Assembly (NCBI GenBank): GCA_963402885.1
Contig: OY727095.1
Span: 8,375,001-8,439,000, forward strand
Reading direction: 5' to 3'
Length of the DNA stretch: 64,000 bases
Origin: Antedon bifida
Taxonomy: Eukaryota; Echinodermata; Crinoidea; Comatulida; Antedonidae
Positions 1 through 12,671 of this stretch are shown here, piece by piece; the stretch's first letter is position 1, and each line of letters opens with the position of its first letter. The notes under the pieces are model-generated. The model made no database searches. It had not been told where the DNA came from and worked only from the letters and a program-made list of their open reading frames with translations. The position numbers and the translations under genes were made by a program.

Positions 1-290
1 AACTATTACTTAGTTCATGTACATGTCATAGGATTAATCATACTATCACAAAATACTTTGTTTACCACACAATAGATTTAAGTTATACTTTTACACATAT
101 CCTTTCAGAGTTTAAGCAATGAAAGTAATTAATTGTTTTATATAATATGTGATAATACAATAACCATTCCAATAGAACAAACCTAAGCTTCTGGGACCGC
201 ACAATGGTTTGATATGACAATTTACGCTCTGATCCTTTGAGGAGTATTTCTGTTATTTAACTTACAATGTATTTAAATTTATCTATTTTA

Positions 291-463
291 CAGTAGAGAT
301 ATTCCTCCTTTATTTGTGGTACATCCCTATTAAAGAGTCAATTTTCCATGAACCCGAAGAGGCAATATATATTTTAAGACTATGGCCAATCTCTATTCAG
401 GAAACAGCCCTATCAAGGGGACAGTTTTTGGTCCAGAAGGTGTCCCCTTAATAGGTTCTACTG
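291..463. mobile_element. pogo-like MITE, complete copy with TA flanks
   Basis: The element opens with CAGTAGAGAT, ends with GGTTCTACTG, and has TA directly on both sides, which is the target-site signature of Tc1/mariner elements. Inside are the family modules: a CCCTATTAA-type block, TGAACCCGAAGAGGCAATAT, and GTGTCCCCTTAATAG near the right end. At 173 bp it is too small to code for a transposase. It is the cleanest full-length copy of the dominant repeat family in this window. Confidence 0.8.
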
Positions 464-1316
464 TATTATTATTTTTAATTTAGGAATTATATAATCTAGT
501 TTTGAACAAAGCAAGAAAAAGATTCATTATTTTTATGGGTGTTATCCTGCAGCTATGAGTGTTAGTTGTATGATCCAAATTCTGTATCAGAGACATATAT
601 ATTCGCCTACTACTATGCTAATGACTTCAATGCCTATAAATTTTCACCGTTTTTCTGTACTATCTATCATCGAAACATTTCAGTTGTTGCATGAAAAATA
701 GTTTAACCATTATTCCGATCATTTATGTTTTCTCTCTCAATTCCACAAATTTTGATTTAAATAATTTAAATGTTTATATTTAATTAGAAATAATATATAT
801 TGGTTACCTGGTGATTTGGTTGAATAAATGTGTTTAGAATATTGAATATGGCTATAGATAGTTTCACAAAGGGAAGATTCTGTAGTCATTTGAAAGTAGG
901 TTTGCGAACTGTAGTTTATATTTAGATCTACAATTTAGATGTAGGTTATTTCCCAAATGTTATTACCAAATACAACTGAATTTGACTTGGATTTCTCTAT
1001 CATAAAGTGATATACAATTATCCCTTCTGGGAGTGATTTGTATGTAATCATCAAAATCTCCTTTAATGTACTCCTTCCTTTTCTAATCAGTCTTGTCCGT
1101 AGCTTAAATCTTTATTTCGTATTTGTGAATATATTTTCATAATTTCAATATAGAAATTTATTTTGTTTAAAAAAAAAAAAATTCAACATTGAATTTTCAA
1201 TTGACATTTACTGGTTGATTTCAACATATTTATTTAGAATATAACATTAACGAAAATAAATTATATATTTAAGTATAAATAATATACAATGCCTAGAAGG
1301 AAAAAAGAGATAACTC

Positions 1317-1392
1317 ATAATATGATCCCCTAACTATTGTAAAATTAAGGTGTTCGAAAAAAGTTTTATGGATAGTTAGGGGATCATATTAT
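1317..1392. repeat. perfect 21-bp inverted repeat (foldback)
   Basis: The arms are 1317-1337 and 1372-1392, perfectly complementary, with a 34-bp loop. The arm core is GATCCCCTAACTAT. The bases next to the arms do not match, so the pairing is sharply bounded. It is probably a small foldback or MITE remnant. No second copy was seen in the window. Confidence 0.75.
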
Positions 1393-4300
1393 CATGGGTA
1401 CGCACATGTACAGAAACGCACACATACATACACACATACATGTATGTATTATATTGGTTTAAGGTGTTATGGTAGGAACAGGATTACTAGTTGATCAAAA
1501 ACAGTGCTATCACAATTATGTTGTGAAATGTTAAAATACAGAAAGAGATTGCTATAATACTGTAGATTCTATATTCTATCAGAACAGTAATTATTGTATT
1601 GCCATAGATTACGTATTAATAAAGCAGTATTCATTTCTGTCAACAAGGTAATGGCTTGTGTAAATAAAGTTTATGACCAGTATTCAAATGCTAATCTACA
1701 TCAATGTTTTTAATAGCAATTAAATACAGATGCGTTTGGCTTTTATGTTGAAGATTAAATAAAATAGTTCCAGAAACTCGACCCAATTTTGAAGGGGTGG
1801 GGTTTGTATCTCAATCAGTTGCACTATTACTGTAAGCATATTGACGTGGGTAGAAGCATAGCCCGAGGTATATAAACCCACCCTGGTGTATACGCCCACG
1901 CTATATTTGGATTAAACTTCATGCATAAATTATACGCTGACTCACTATGTTTGGTTTTCATGAATTAAGCCCATTCCTCTAAGTGTACTTATATTTGAAT
2001 CATTGTAATTTGTTAGTGTGAGCTAATTATACATAATTGTTTTAATAAATTTAAAGGTAGAGGTAGATGTATAACTATGGAATTCACTACAAATCTTGAT
2101 ACATTGGATATGTGTGTTATAAATAAATGTTCATTCTCAAATTATGTTTTAGTAGTAAACTTATGCAGCTTGCAATTTTTCATTTTTGCATTTTATTTTA
2201 AGAGACGCAACAAAAGCTTTATGTATCAATGATACACACACTAACAGCTTGTCTAAGGATATATCAAATTTCCCAACTACCAACAACACACTCTGTACCA
2301 GTTTCTATTTTAACTATTTGGATTCGGGTTAATTTTTCCGATATACGCATTCACGTATTCCTTTGATTGTTTGCCCTTAGGAAAAACAAAAAATATATAT
2401 TCAGGTGAAAGAAAAATTTTGAATTTATCTAAATGCTAAGTGTCCTACATTTAATAAAGAGAGATAGTAATATTCTCCTAGAAGTGTGCTAAAAATTTAT
2501 TTGGTTAAAAATAAATTTGCCTTGCATATATATTTTTATTTTATATTTTAAAAATGTATTTGGTTTAGGATTCATACACTTATATTATGCAATTAAATTA
2601 CGATTCGCATAATGTTTTTCGCTTGCATGAAGATAAGTTTCGTGTGAAAAACATGACCGCCTTTTTAGACAGAAATTCACAATTGGAGTGCATGTTCTGG
2701 TTATGATTTAAGTATAGACATTTTAATTATTTAGATATACATTTGATATACAGTTCAATTTTGACATCATGAATAAACATGAATACATTTTGTGCTTACT
2801 TGGTTATGCGGGTTAATGGCGAGTCCTTCATTTGCTAATTTGTATACTACCATGTTTTAACACAATCTTTATTATGTAACCATAGGCAACAAATATGAAT
2901 AATAATGAAATGAGGCGATAGTTTTACTTGGCCTACATTTTGTTTGTCTGCTATTCGTCGTCTGCTGCGCGTCGTCCGCTATCGATCGTTTGTTGGTTTT
3001 CAATCCAGGTTGGTTTATATTTTAGTAATAAATTGATATTAAATAGAATAATTGTAAGAATAATATTATGTACTCTTCAATTATCGCTGTTTAATATTAC
3101 GTTTTTTTGTTTCATTACATACCGATAGTGAATAAATAAAGCAACATTGCAAAGTGCAAATTACACAACGCTAGTTTGTTTTCAGTTTCAATCAACACCA
3201 ATAATTGACAATAATTAAGATTAATGATAATAATAACTAAAGCAATCATTGAATGTATATAAGAATTTATTTCCACTTTAATTAAAAAATAATATATTAA
3301 GGTTGTAGATGTTTCGCTAAGATAATACCATCATTACTGTATATTAATCTAAATACCAATCGCATTTAAAAAGCTCAGCACAACTTGTCACCTAAACTGA
3401 CGCGTGTAATATGCTTACAATCTGGTTTAGTCAGAAGGATTTGTCAATCGTGTCTGTAAATCCCTCGTGGGTTATAATTACAGTGCGCTGTGCAATCAGG
3501 TGGGTCGATTGGTTGCAATGGTAGTATCTTGGATTGCTTGTGATCGTAACTGACCATGTGTACCAAGATTAACGTAGTTGAGTTTGAATATACTACAGAT
3601 AAATTAAGTAGAATATAATGATGGGAGTTTAACCGTTTTATGTTAAAGTAGAGATTGTCCATATTTTAACAAAGACAATGCTTTGTTAATTGCAATAATT
3701 GCATTGTGATATTCATCCATCCAAACATGGATCGACCAACATTTAGATGCTTTAATAATGAAGTAACAGTAGGTCATTTTACACAGGAAGTCTAGATACA
3801 TACATAAGTCTCAAAATTCAAAGTAATTCCTTTGAATTGAAAGAAAAATAACTACCGTATATCCTCTATTATAATCCCCTACCACGAACACGAAATTGGG
3901 CTGATTTTGTGGGGTAGGTCTGTACCCGGAGAAACCCTGGTTTAGGAAAAAAATGGTTAAAAAGTATTTCTTGTAAACACTTGTTTGAACTGGCTAGAGA
4001 GGGGCTTACATCCAGACCAACAGTCAGTACTGGGACTATACATGGGATTTGTGAAATCAGACATAAAAGTAGGGTACGATAGACCCAAAATAGGATTATA
4101 TATATAGTACTAATACTAAAGCATAAATACTGTATATGGACTAGCAAAATTATTCTGCTGGGGTTACTACATTCTGTTTAACCTGTGTATGCAATATTTA
4201 GCAAGATTGTTAGGTTATTCATACACAATGTATATTGCAGTTACTGACTCAAAACTTTAAAAAATCGTATGTTATGGCAGAAAGAAAATGTAGTGAAGCA

Positions 4301-7300
4301 GAATAATTTTAACATTACCACGTATCTATAATCATAAAAAGTAACAGAATTTAAGCAATGTTATGCAACCAAAAAGTCTAGTTTTCTTGATATTACACAT
4401 TACCATGTACTAAACTTGAAATAATGCATTTAACGGAAATACTTGAATATAAAATAGCAGTAGAGTAAGCCATTTTATGCAAAAACAAGAAGTGTAGCTT
4501 TTATAATATTAGACAAGTACACACTAGAGGAATGTATGGTACTTTATTAGCCAAGTTGCATAGTCATTTGACTGCATTAAAAGCTGGTAGGCATACTAAC
4601 ACAGCAGCCTCTGCGGTGATCTGCATCATACTCGATGAAACTGCATACCATTACCGAGGTGGCTATATATTCGACATCCTAAATATGAATAACTAATGTT
4701 ATGAAAATCAACCTATGACAACGTAAATTCTCTTCTTTATGATTATTGATAGTAATTTCCATTAGAAATATGAATATTTTTGCCTTTTATTACTTGCTCC
4801 TAAAAGTGCACTTTTATGACAATCTAATATCATAATATTCATTATGGATATGAATATTTTCTTTTCTGTTTTATTTTCAGGATATTAAATTTGAGAATTT
4901 TCTTAAGCATTATTCAAAGGTCTTTGTTTATTTCAAAATATTATAAATTTCTATATAATATTTCATCTTGTTCATTTGTTTGATTCACAAAAAGATTATT
5001 TGCATTTATTTAGTATATTTAATCCTCTAAAATAACCATTATTTAATTTTTGTACAAAATTCTATATATTTCTACATTTTTGTAATGTTATCAACAGACA
5101 ACGGTCTTAAATACTGTTATTTACTCGTTTTGTTTTCAAATTTGAGTTGACTTTTGTTACGGCTTGATGATTCCTACACGTTAGCTGTGCGTTATGTCTG
5201 CAGACATATACGGACCATTAGGCTAGCTTCTTAATATTTACCTAATAGTACCAAACATTTTCTAATTTGAATGGATTGCCATAAAGGCAATCTTTCAGTT
5301 TTAATCTCTTTTTAAACATGAAAAATTTGAATTTATGTCAAGTTTTTCATATTTAATAATAATAATAATTACGAAATTCATAGTCAATTTATCATTACAA
5401 ATTGTGTATTTTTAGGTTATACTAGAATTTGACAAAAGCAAATATAAAAAAAAAATTTAACATCTGAAATATTAGTTTTAATTAAACTGTTTTGTCGCTG
5501 TTTATAAATCGATTTTTCAGCCTCAACCTTTAATTCGAAAATAAAACAAAACTTAGTCAGACATCTGTTGAAAATCTTTCTTTTCTCACAAATAAATCAG
5601 TTGGCTACTCGACAAAATCAATACAGGACGATGATGAGTTTGTTTGCTTTTCACCACTCGTCCCAGCCAATCGACATGAGGCACATCCTCACACGAGTTC
5701 GTACGCAGAGCTGGGTAAATTCCCAGGGTTTAGATGAAGAAAGGGTCAGAAACAATACATAGGTTTCTGTCTATCCAAAGCATTGTGTGGGAATCGTATT
5801 GATCTGGTAATGGATTAAATCGATAAGAAATAACACGAAACAGGCTTGATGGCTTGCAACTAGTTATTACTGGTAATGTGGCGGAAGGGATTTTATTTGA
5901 GGTTATTGTCTCCGCTCCCGAGTGCCTATTCATGCTGAGAACGAGCCGTAACAATCCTTTTGTGTTGCCTATGTTTCGTGTTGATTCATGGGGATAATGA
6001 TAATTTTGATTAAAAAGAAAGTTTGATAATAATCAAAAAATGAGTTTTGTATTTTAAGTAGTATTTAAATAACGCAAGACATATCATTTTTCAAAAATGT
6101 GAACAGTAATAATATTAATATTTGTTAGTCCCAAAGATGTCCTATATTCTAGTGTAATTATTATTTAGTACATTAACTGAAAGGTCCACAACTAGGTTAA
6201 AAAATGTATGATACAACTCCTATCAATATTAATATTTTGACAATATTTTATAACTTATTCCCGATACTTTTGTAAATATAATTTATCAACATATTATGAG
6301 AATACTTTTGTTGTGTTTGTGCACTTTATTTCAAACATGAAAACACCTATTCCATTCATTAAGAATATAATCATGCTTATACTAAAATTAACAGCATTTT
6401 AGTTGAAAGCACTGTAGTGTACAAATTGATATTTGGCGTTGTATACTAGAAACATCCTATGAATACAAGTCAATTACGATTAATAGAAATCCTCGCGGAT
6501 TTGTCTGATGAGAATATGTCATCAGTTTATTTATTTGATGAAAAATATTCAATCCTCTCATTTATTACTAACATGACTGGATAATGGCGAAATGTTCAAT
6601 ACTCGAAAACGACTAAATTTTAACCATCGATTATTTATTATTATCATTATTATTCTCTTCCTTTGCTTCTAGAGCTATTGTGTTTAAAATGTTGTTAATA
6701 AAAAATGATTTCACCTTATGGCCCGTAGAACGTCGTCAAATAACTGCAAAGTGGCCTGGTTTAGTAGCAGTTGAGTTTTAGATTATTGTGATAATAATAC
6801 ATGTCAGTTATGATATATTTATGATTTTACGATGATCATCAAATTCAATCTGCAGTTGTAGAGGATAATAAAGAAGAAGAATCAAATTGTAACAGCTATG
6901 TAAGATTAAATTTGTCTTCAATATATTTCATTACAAGTACGTTTTTGGATCATTTTCCGTCGGCAGATTCAATCATTTTACAGCATTAAATATAGATATA
7001 TTAAAATCTTTTTTGAATCTACCATTTAAATCTTTATTGTAGGTTAACTATGCCGAACACTTTAAATTTGACCGTACTATATTACCATGATTTTAGTACG
7101 ATTAGGAAAGAAATAATGTTTAATGTAATAAAAGTTCATGTGATGTGAAACTTTGTTCTTATTAAGAAAGAATGAAACAAAATTGTGATTTGAAAATGAA
7201 TTGATTACTTTGTTCGATATAAAGAAAGTTCATCAATGTACTCTTCTGTATCTTCTAAATCTAAAATGTATATCATCTTTAGTAACTTCAATCACAAATA

Positions 7301-7362
7301 GTTTAGTTGATTTCAATAAATCTAATAATTGAACTAGACATGAAACTCGTCACTTTGACGAG

Positions 7363-8930
7363 TTAGTTATCCGCACAACGACAAACGCCACGTGCACGTC
7401 ATACGTTGGAATATTGCACACAGATAAAGATTATGGCATTATGACAAGAACTGAAGAATATGATATGCTGTTAGTGCTGAATTCTGTCAATTTGTGTCAT
7501 ATAGTATATACATGCAAAGAGTATAATCTGTATACATATTACATACAGTGTAGAATAGGTGAAATTACGGGACCCGCCATTTATTCCAATTTTTAACATG
7601 GCGACGGTATCAAAATGAAACACTTAAATAGCAATTTCTGGAGGAAATTATCTCAGGAACAACATATTAACGTGTAGAAGAAATTTGAATACGTAAAATA
7701 TAGATGCGCACCCTTTTAAATGTGATGAACTATTACGCAAAATATGAAAATACGACTTTTTTTATTCAACTGGCCATATGATGATGTCACAACATCCGAT
7801 TGGCAAAATGTTTACATGAATTCGTATCTACAATCCAATAGCTTCCAGAAAACGTTTTAATCGTGATTATCACATTTTATTCTTACGAGCTATTACAGAT
7901 TAAAATTTACTGTAAAGATGAAATTAATGACCCACGTAATTAAAATTTTTAGGCATGATGACGTCATAAAAATTAAAATATTTTTATCTCATGCTAAAGA
8001 AAGTTGATTGACCTACACAATATATAAATTTAGGAGAAAAAGGAATACAGATAAGCGTGATGCGCTCCATTGAATGTGATGAGCAATAACGAAAGAGACA
8101 AAAATCCTAATTTTTACATTCGTGTGGCCATACGATGACGTCACAATGTTTTTTTAGCCTTATCGATGCATGATCCGATATCTACAACTCATCAACTTCT
8201 AGATTTTGTAATAAAAATAAACGGTTCACGGTTTACTTTAGAAACTATGACTGTTTAAAAAAAGACATAATTTTGACGATTTTTTAAGCTTTTTCATAAA
8301 AAACGCGCACGAATTGTCTAATTCAACGTGTTCGTATGGCGTTATTTAAACTGGAAAAGGTCTAAATTGTTTTCAAAATTACTAGGAAAGACTTGAAAAA
8401 TATAATTCAAGAGAAAAAAATATGTTTTTAACGCTACGTGCGCACCGCGTGCGTAAAAGATTGCGCGCCCGTGGGAATTTTTGACATGCTCAAAATGACA
8501 AGAAACGCATAAAAAGTTGATTAGAAATTAATTTTGCGCATTTTGAAATTTTAAATGCGCGTGCGCGCGTAACTTCTTGTGAAACATGCCATTTTTAATC
8601 CGTAGAAAGTTTGCCCCTGATATGACTTAAATTTTGTCAAAGTGTCAATACTAAATGACTTTTGGTTTTTAATCTATAATCAATCATTGAAATTCATAAA
8701 ATTGCGCGTAAGTCACGTTGCGCAACTATGACGTCATTCAAAAATAGGAGGTGCACAACTTCACGTAAATGCCCATATGTTGTAAAAGTTATGAAATGTT
8801 ATGTTTACACATTTTAGAGAAACGCGACTCACAAAAAGGAAGGAAGGATCCAAGAATAATACAGAAAAAAACTATTGATCCCATACAATAACAAGGAGTT
8901 ATCCGCTTGGTATACCAAGCGGATAACTAA
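7363..8930. mobile_element. 1.57-kb CG-rich non-coding element with 12-bp terminal inverted repeats
   Basis: The left end TTAGTTATCCGC (7363-7374) is the exact reverse complement of the right end GCGGATAACTAA (8919-8930). The right end lies in a 32-bp perfect palindrome (8897-8928). The left end is preceded by a 9-bp-stem hairpin (7344-7364). Between them the composition changes sharply: CG dinucleotides and GCGC strings are common, unlike the flanks. The motif TGACGTCA recurs near 7960 and 8136, with TGACGTCATTC near 8730. Two diverged internal modules of roughly 350 bp start near 7704 and 8060 and share a block reading GGCCATAYGATGAYGTCACAA. No long ORF is present. It is probably a non-autonomous DNA transposon. 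No clear target-site duplication was seen. Confidence 0.55.
8897..8928. repeat. 32-bp perfect palindrome
   Basis: The sequence is self-complementary with no spacer. Its left half is AGTTATCCGCTTGGTA, with the symmetry centre between 8912 and 8913. It forms the right end of the CG-rich element, and its first ten bases also occur at 7365-7374. Such a sequence can extrude as a cruciform. Whether it is a cleavage site or simply two fused element ends is not clear. Confidence 0.85.
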
Positions 8931-9221
8931 TTATATAATAACAATATGTTTTAGCCTATTTGAATATGATAGCAAATAGTAGGACAGACTGCCCAACTGT
9001 ACTGAAATGTACTGTGAGCAACAGGTGGTTTGAGATTAATTGAAATTAAAAGAATTTTATCGATGGTTATTATTTTACTAATTCATACCAGCATTTATGT
9101 CTGATAGAATGATAATAGAAACGAGAAACCACCTTTGTTTTATGTATAAATCTGGTTGATACTGTATATAAATTTCAAAGTACTTTAGATAAATATTATA
9201 ACTTAGAATATGAACTTTTTT

Positions 9222-9394
9222 AAAGTCCTTTTGCCCACAGTATACTCATTAGGATATACTTTAATACAATACAGTAAAACTCTGTTTTTAGAATACAGTG
9301 GAACACTCTGATTTAGGGGACATTTTTCTGTCAAAGTCCTTTTGCTCATACCACAGTCATTGGGATATACTTTATACAATACAGTAAAATTCCT
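9222..9394. repeat. local direct duplication beside a MITE copy
   Basis: A block beginning AAAGTCCTTTTGC and running through GGATATACTTTA to AATACAGTAAAA occurs near 9222-9285 and again near 9334-9394, a spacing of about 111 bp. The second copy leads into the MITE that ends near 9482. The duplication therefore probably arose together with, or after, MITE insertion. Confidence 0.6.
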
Positions 9395-9482
9395 TCATAG
9401 GAACACTTTCCTGTTAAACGCAAAGGCAAAATATATGTTCAACACTACGGTCAACCCATACCTCCCTAATAGAGGTTCTACT
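9271..9482. mobile_element. pogo-like MITE, rearranged copy
   Basis: CAGTAAAACTC-type starts occur at about 9271 and again in the 9380s, followed by the GGAACACT, GGGGACATTTTTCTGT and ACACTACGGTCAA modules of the family. The right end reads CCTAATAGAGGTTCTACT. The last bases differ from the family end, so this copy is diverged and internally duplicated. Confidence 0.6.
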
Positions 9483-10807
9483 CAATTACAATTTTTAAAT
9501 AGTTCCTTTTCATTGTCACTGTTTTTAAAATGTATGTTGCAATATCAAGTGCAAATTGATTGTATTTGGGTTGAAAGTTGTTTTACATGGCAGATTGCTT
9601 GGAATATGAACCTATATATAGGTGATTGCTGTTATCATTCATACTGCCTGTAGCACATTTATTATAGAAAAGGTTAATCACCATCTAATAACACTACTTG
9701 ACTCAATTAACATATTCATCATCTTCATCAATTTGTCTTCCTTGCAATACTTTATTTATTGATACCATGCCAATCTATTCTTTGTTATTTTTTTAATAAA
9801 TAATTCATTTTTACTAGTTTAAATGCAATAATACCCATGCAATTTAGATTAAACCTATTAATTTGGTTGTGGTTCATCAACCACCTTCACAATTTACTAT
9901 TATAAGTACAATTGTTCAAATTTATAAAAATTCATAATCTTCGAAAACATTTTTTTTCTCAATTTATTATCCTGTCTATGTAATTTTAATTAGTATTTAG
10001 TCTGTATTCAAGATTTTTTTTTGCTGAACAAATTGTAGGAAACTGTCTTTTAATTTTGATTTCATTTATTATGACTCAAACACATTCATATTGTTGCCAA
10101 TCAAATCTACATTACAAAAACATTCAATAAAAAAAAAAGAAGAAGACTAAGATGATAGGTGAATTTCCTGTTGTTGAAACTGTTAACGAAAATGATACAA
10201 AATATTAATCTGTTTATAATTGGAACTGTATTTGGTCAATTCGTCCTTCATTTACCCTCCAAAAACAAAGTTTTTATTTATTTTTTGGTCTCATTTACTC
10301 AACATAAAAATATACAAAGTATCTTTCATTATTTTTCGATCAAGAAAGGGTAGGCTTTAGATGGATGGAAGAGCTCATAAGAAAGATCAAATTAATTTGC
10401 GAGTTGATAAGACAGAAATTGAGCAAGAATTACACTATAAATAGTAGTAATACTTTTTCTAGTTTTACTTTACTTTCCAAAGAATATTAATTCAGAAGTC
10501 GGTCAATACACAGTTTTTTATACTTTTCTTTGATAGTGCGTCCGCACTTATTTCTTTGATGTGTCGTGTAGGTTGGTTTTTTAGAGCTACATTCCAATTA
10601 CTTGTGTGTTTATGAAAATTAGAGTTGTTGCAATAATAGATGATTGCCATGTCCATAAGACACATCTCTGCTTGCTTATCAATAAATTGTCATTATTATA
10701 AAGCCCTTTTTCATGTGTTCTAATTTTTTAGCTTTGTAGGAGCTAAGTATTTAATAAACTTGGTATAAAAAATGATGGCTTAACAAAATCTCTATTTCAT
10801 TATACAT

Positions 10808-10925
10808 TGAGCCTCTCCATTGGGACATAGAGTCACTATGGCCTGTTCAGGGGACATCCCTATCAAGGGGACACTTTGTTTGATCCTAAAAGTGTCTCTC
10901 TAGTGGGTCAGTGTTTTAGGAGAGT
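10808..10925. mobile_element. pogo-like MITE, partial copy
   Basis: The family modules GAGCCTCTCCATTGGGACA, TATGGCCTGTTCAGGGGACA, CCCTATCAAGGGGACACTTT and AAAGTGTCTCTCTAGTGGGT appear in the usual order. The outermost CAGT and ACTG bases are not recognisable, so the copy is eroded at both ends. Confidence 0.6.
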
Positions 10926-12423
10926 TGGTTGAACGATTATAATAGTACTATACACAATTATAATATTATTTGAATCACATAAATTAGATTCTGCTATTAT
11001 TGAAATGTAAGGTTTTAGTATTCTGAGTATGTTTGTAGATTATAAAATTGAATATCTGTTTACATAATGCATTTTAGTTAAAAGGTTGTAGTTCTTGCAA
11101 TATGCAATTTGTTCATTCAATTATTTATCTCAACTATGTTCAGATATAGTAAAATTCGAATTTTATTTATTTATTTTTTTATGAAAATGCATTTAATATT
11201 TTGTTGATAGTGATACACCATGGTTCTTTTGAGATTACAGTAGGTTGTTGTGTTGAAAATTATTTCATTGGGATTTTTCATGGGTTTACATGATAATGGT
11301 ACATCCCGATAAGTTTATAAATCCCAACATCTTCCAGAGGCGTTAATGATTACAGAGTAATAGCCTGAATATAAATTGGAATTGAATGTTATTTGTTGAT
11401 CGCAAAGCCTTTTAAAAAAAATAAAGATGATAAAAAATAATTACGTCTGCTTGTTCAGCAAAGCTTGTCTTTCCTCTTACAAATTATCGCAGCGATAATA
11501 TACGCTAAGCCGAACAGACATTATCATCTTGAAAATAATCTGGGATCTATTTCATACTCGACAACGAGCCGTTTCAAAAGAGTTACAAAATATGATGAAC
11601 TCGATTATATCTTTGGGTCATACAACGTATGGTTAATGGCATCATGTGACCTAGCTCATTTGCATAAAGATTTTGTGACTCACTTCATTTGGTTAGGTGG
11701 TCTGTGATAAACCTCATTTGATAAAAATGTAATTTAGAAGATAACCATTTCTCAGAAAAATAATCATTCAGATATTGTAATATAAAATAGTACAAATATC
11801 TAGTGTACTACTACTACTTTTGATACTTTCACTCATAGTCATAACCTTTGAATGGGTTTGTTTCCATAGTATGACGTCTGCTTGACTAATATTATTATTA
11901 AAATATAAATATATCTTGCTGGAAAGAATATGATTGGTTTTGGCTCAAAAAGTAATTAATGTTCGATCAAGAGAGGTGTGCGATATGTTTGGCAAGCACA
12001 AGATGTTTTGACAAGATCAGTGCACCCAAGGGACAGCTTAGCGAGATCAAAAAGTGTTAAAGGGTATTAGACCAATTATAAGCTAATGTTTGGAGACCGG
12101 TAGCTTCGTCCTTCTGGGATCGACCCGACCTTATAAAGTACTTTTTTTCGCACGTCGGTCATCATGCGTGGATGTACCTCTTCTACTTAAGTCTTTTCTT
12201 GAGTAATGACGTTTATTAAATTCCTATGTTAATTCAACTGTGTTTTTGTCATTTAATGTCTGAAATATCAAAATTGCAAAGCTTTCTTGGCAGCCTTACT
12301 ATAAAAAATACGTTCAATGTCCTCTCATGTCTTATATTTAAAATTAACCTTTCATTATATAACCTTTTTCTTTGTAAGATTTACCTTCTATTTATGATGT
12401 TTTGTTGTAATATCTTCATTTAC

Positions 12424-12605
12424 ACGATTGCCTTCCAATCCCAAAGTACAGGGTTCAAATCCTGACCTAGTGTCAGGATTTCTACCACACTTAAACGTCC
12501 AATGAAACCTCGTTTATAAGCGTGATATAGGTCTATCCTGTAATGGGAGACTTGCTTGCCATTTTTTGTTGTCTGCTTTTTCATTTCATGTCTATTTAAA
12601 TATGT
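12424..12605 (+). mobile_element. tRNA-derived SINE, 5'-truncated copy
   Basis: This shares GCCTTCCAATCCCAA, a B-box-like GGGTTCAAATCCTGACC and a downstream TATCCTGTAATGGGAGACTTG block with the longer copy at 30628-30852. The A-box half seen in that copy is missing. The GGTTCAANTCC B-box is the internal RNA polymerase III promoter part of tRNA-derived SINEs. The insertion ends about 20 bp before the splice acceptor of the exon at 12626, so it forms most of the sequence upstream of that acceptor. Confidence 0.6.
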
Positions 12606-12625
12606 TATTATTTTATATCTTTCAG

Positions 12626-12671
12626 CCAATCAAGGTTAACTGGGCAACCACGCCAAGCAGTAAAAAAGACA
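12626..12671 (+). CDS. TIA1-like exon: end of RRM1
   Basis: The acceptor follows TATCTTTCAG and the donor is GTAAGT. The exon translates as PIKVNWATTPSSKKD plus one base (phase 1). It matches the KVNWATTPSSQKKD segment that ends RRM1 and starts the linker in vertebrate TIA1/TIAR. It is a very short exon of 46 bp, recognised from the protein match and the splice borders. Confidence 0.92.

Larger units (their letters stand above)
1..12625. other. non-coding region, probable upstream intron of the TIA1-like gene
   Basis: No exon could be supported here. The first exon downstream (12626) starts in the last strand of RRM1, so the exons coding for the start of RRM1 must lie further upstream. A search by eye for the RRM1 motifs of this family (LYVGNL-like and YCFVEF-like) on the plus strand found none, so they probably lie left of the window. 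The stretch is AT-rich and holds MITE copies (291, 9271, 10808), a 42-bp inverted repeat (1317), a CG-rich element (7363-8930) and a SINE copy just before 12626. The remainder shows no recognisable structure. Confidence 0.5.

Noticed and set aside
11465-11707. 80-codon frame with fairly balanced composition
   Set aside because: No homology that I recognise, no matching splice sites or neighbours, and such length is expected by chance in 64 kb.
1-12625. Exons for the start of RRM1 of the TIA1-like gene
   Set aside because: Searched for LYVGNL-like and YCFVEF-like coding sequence with splice borders and found none, so they are probably upstream of the window.
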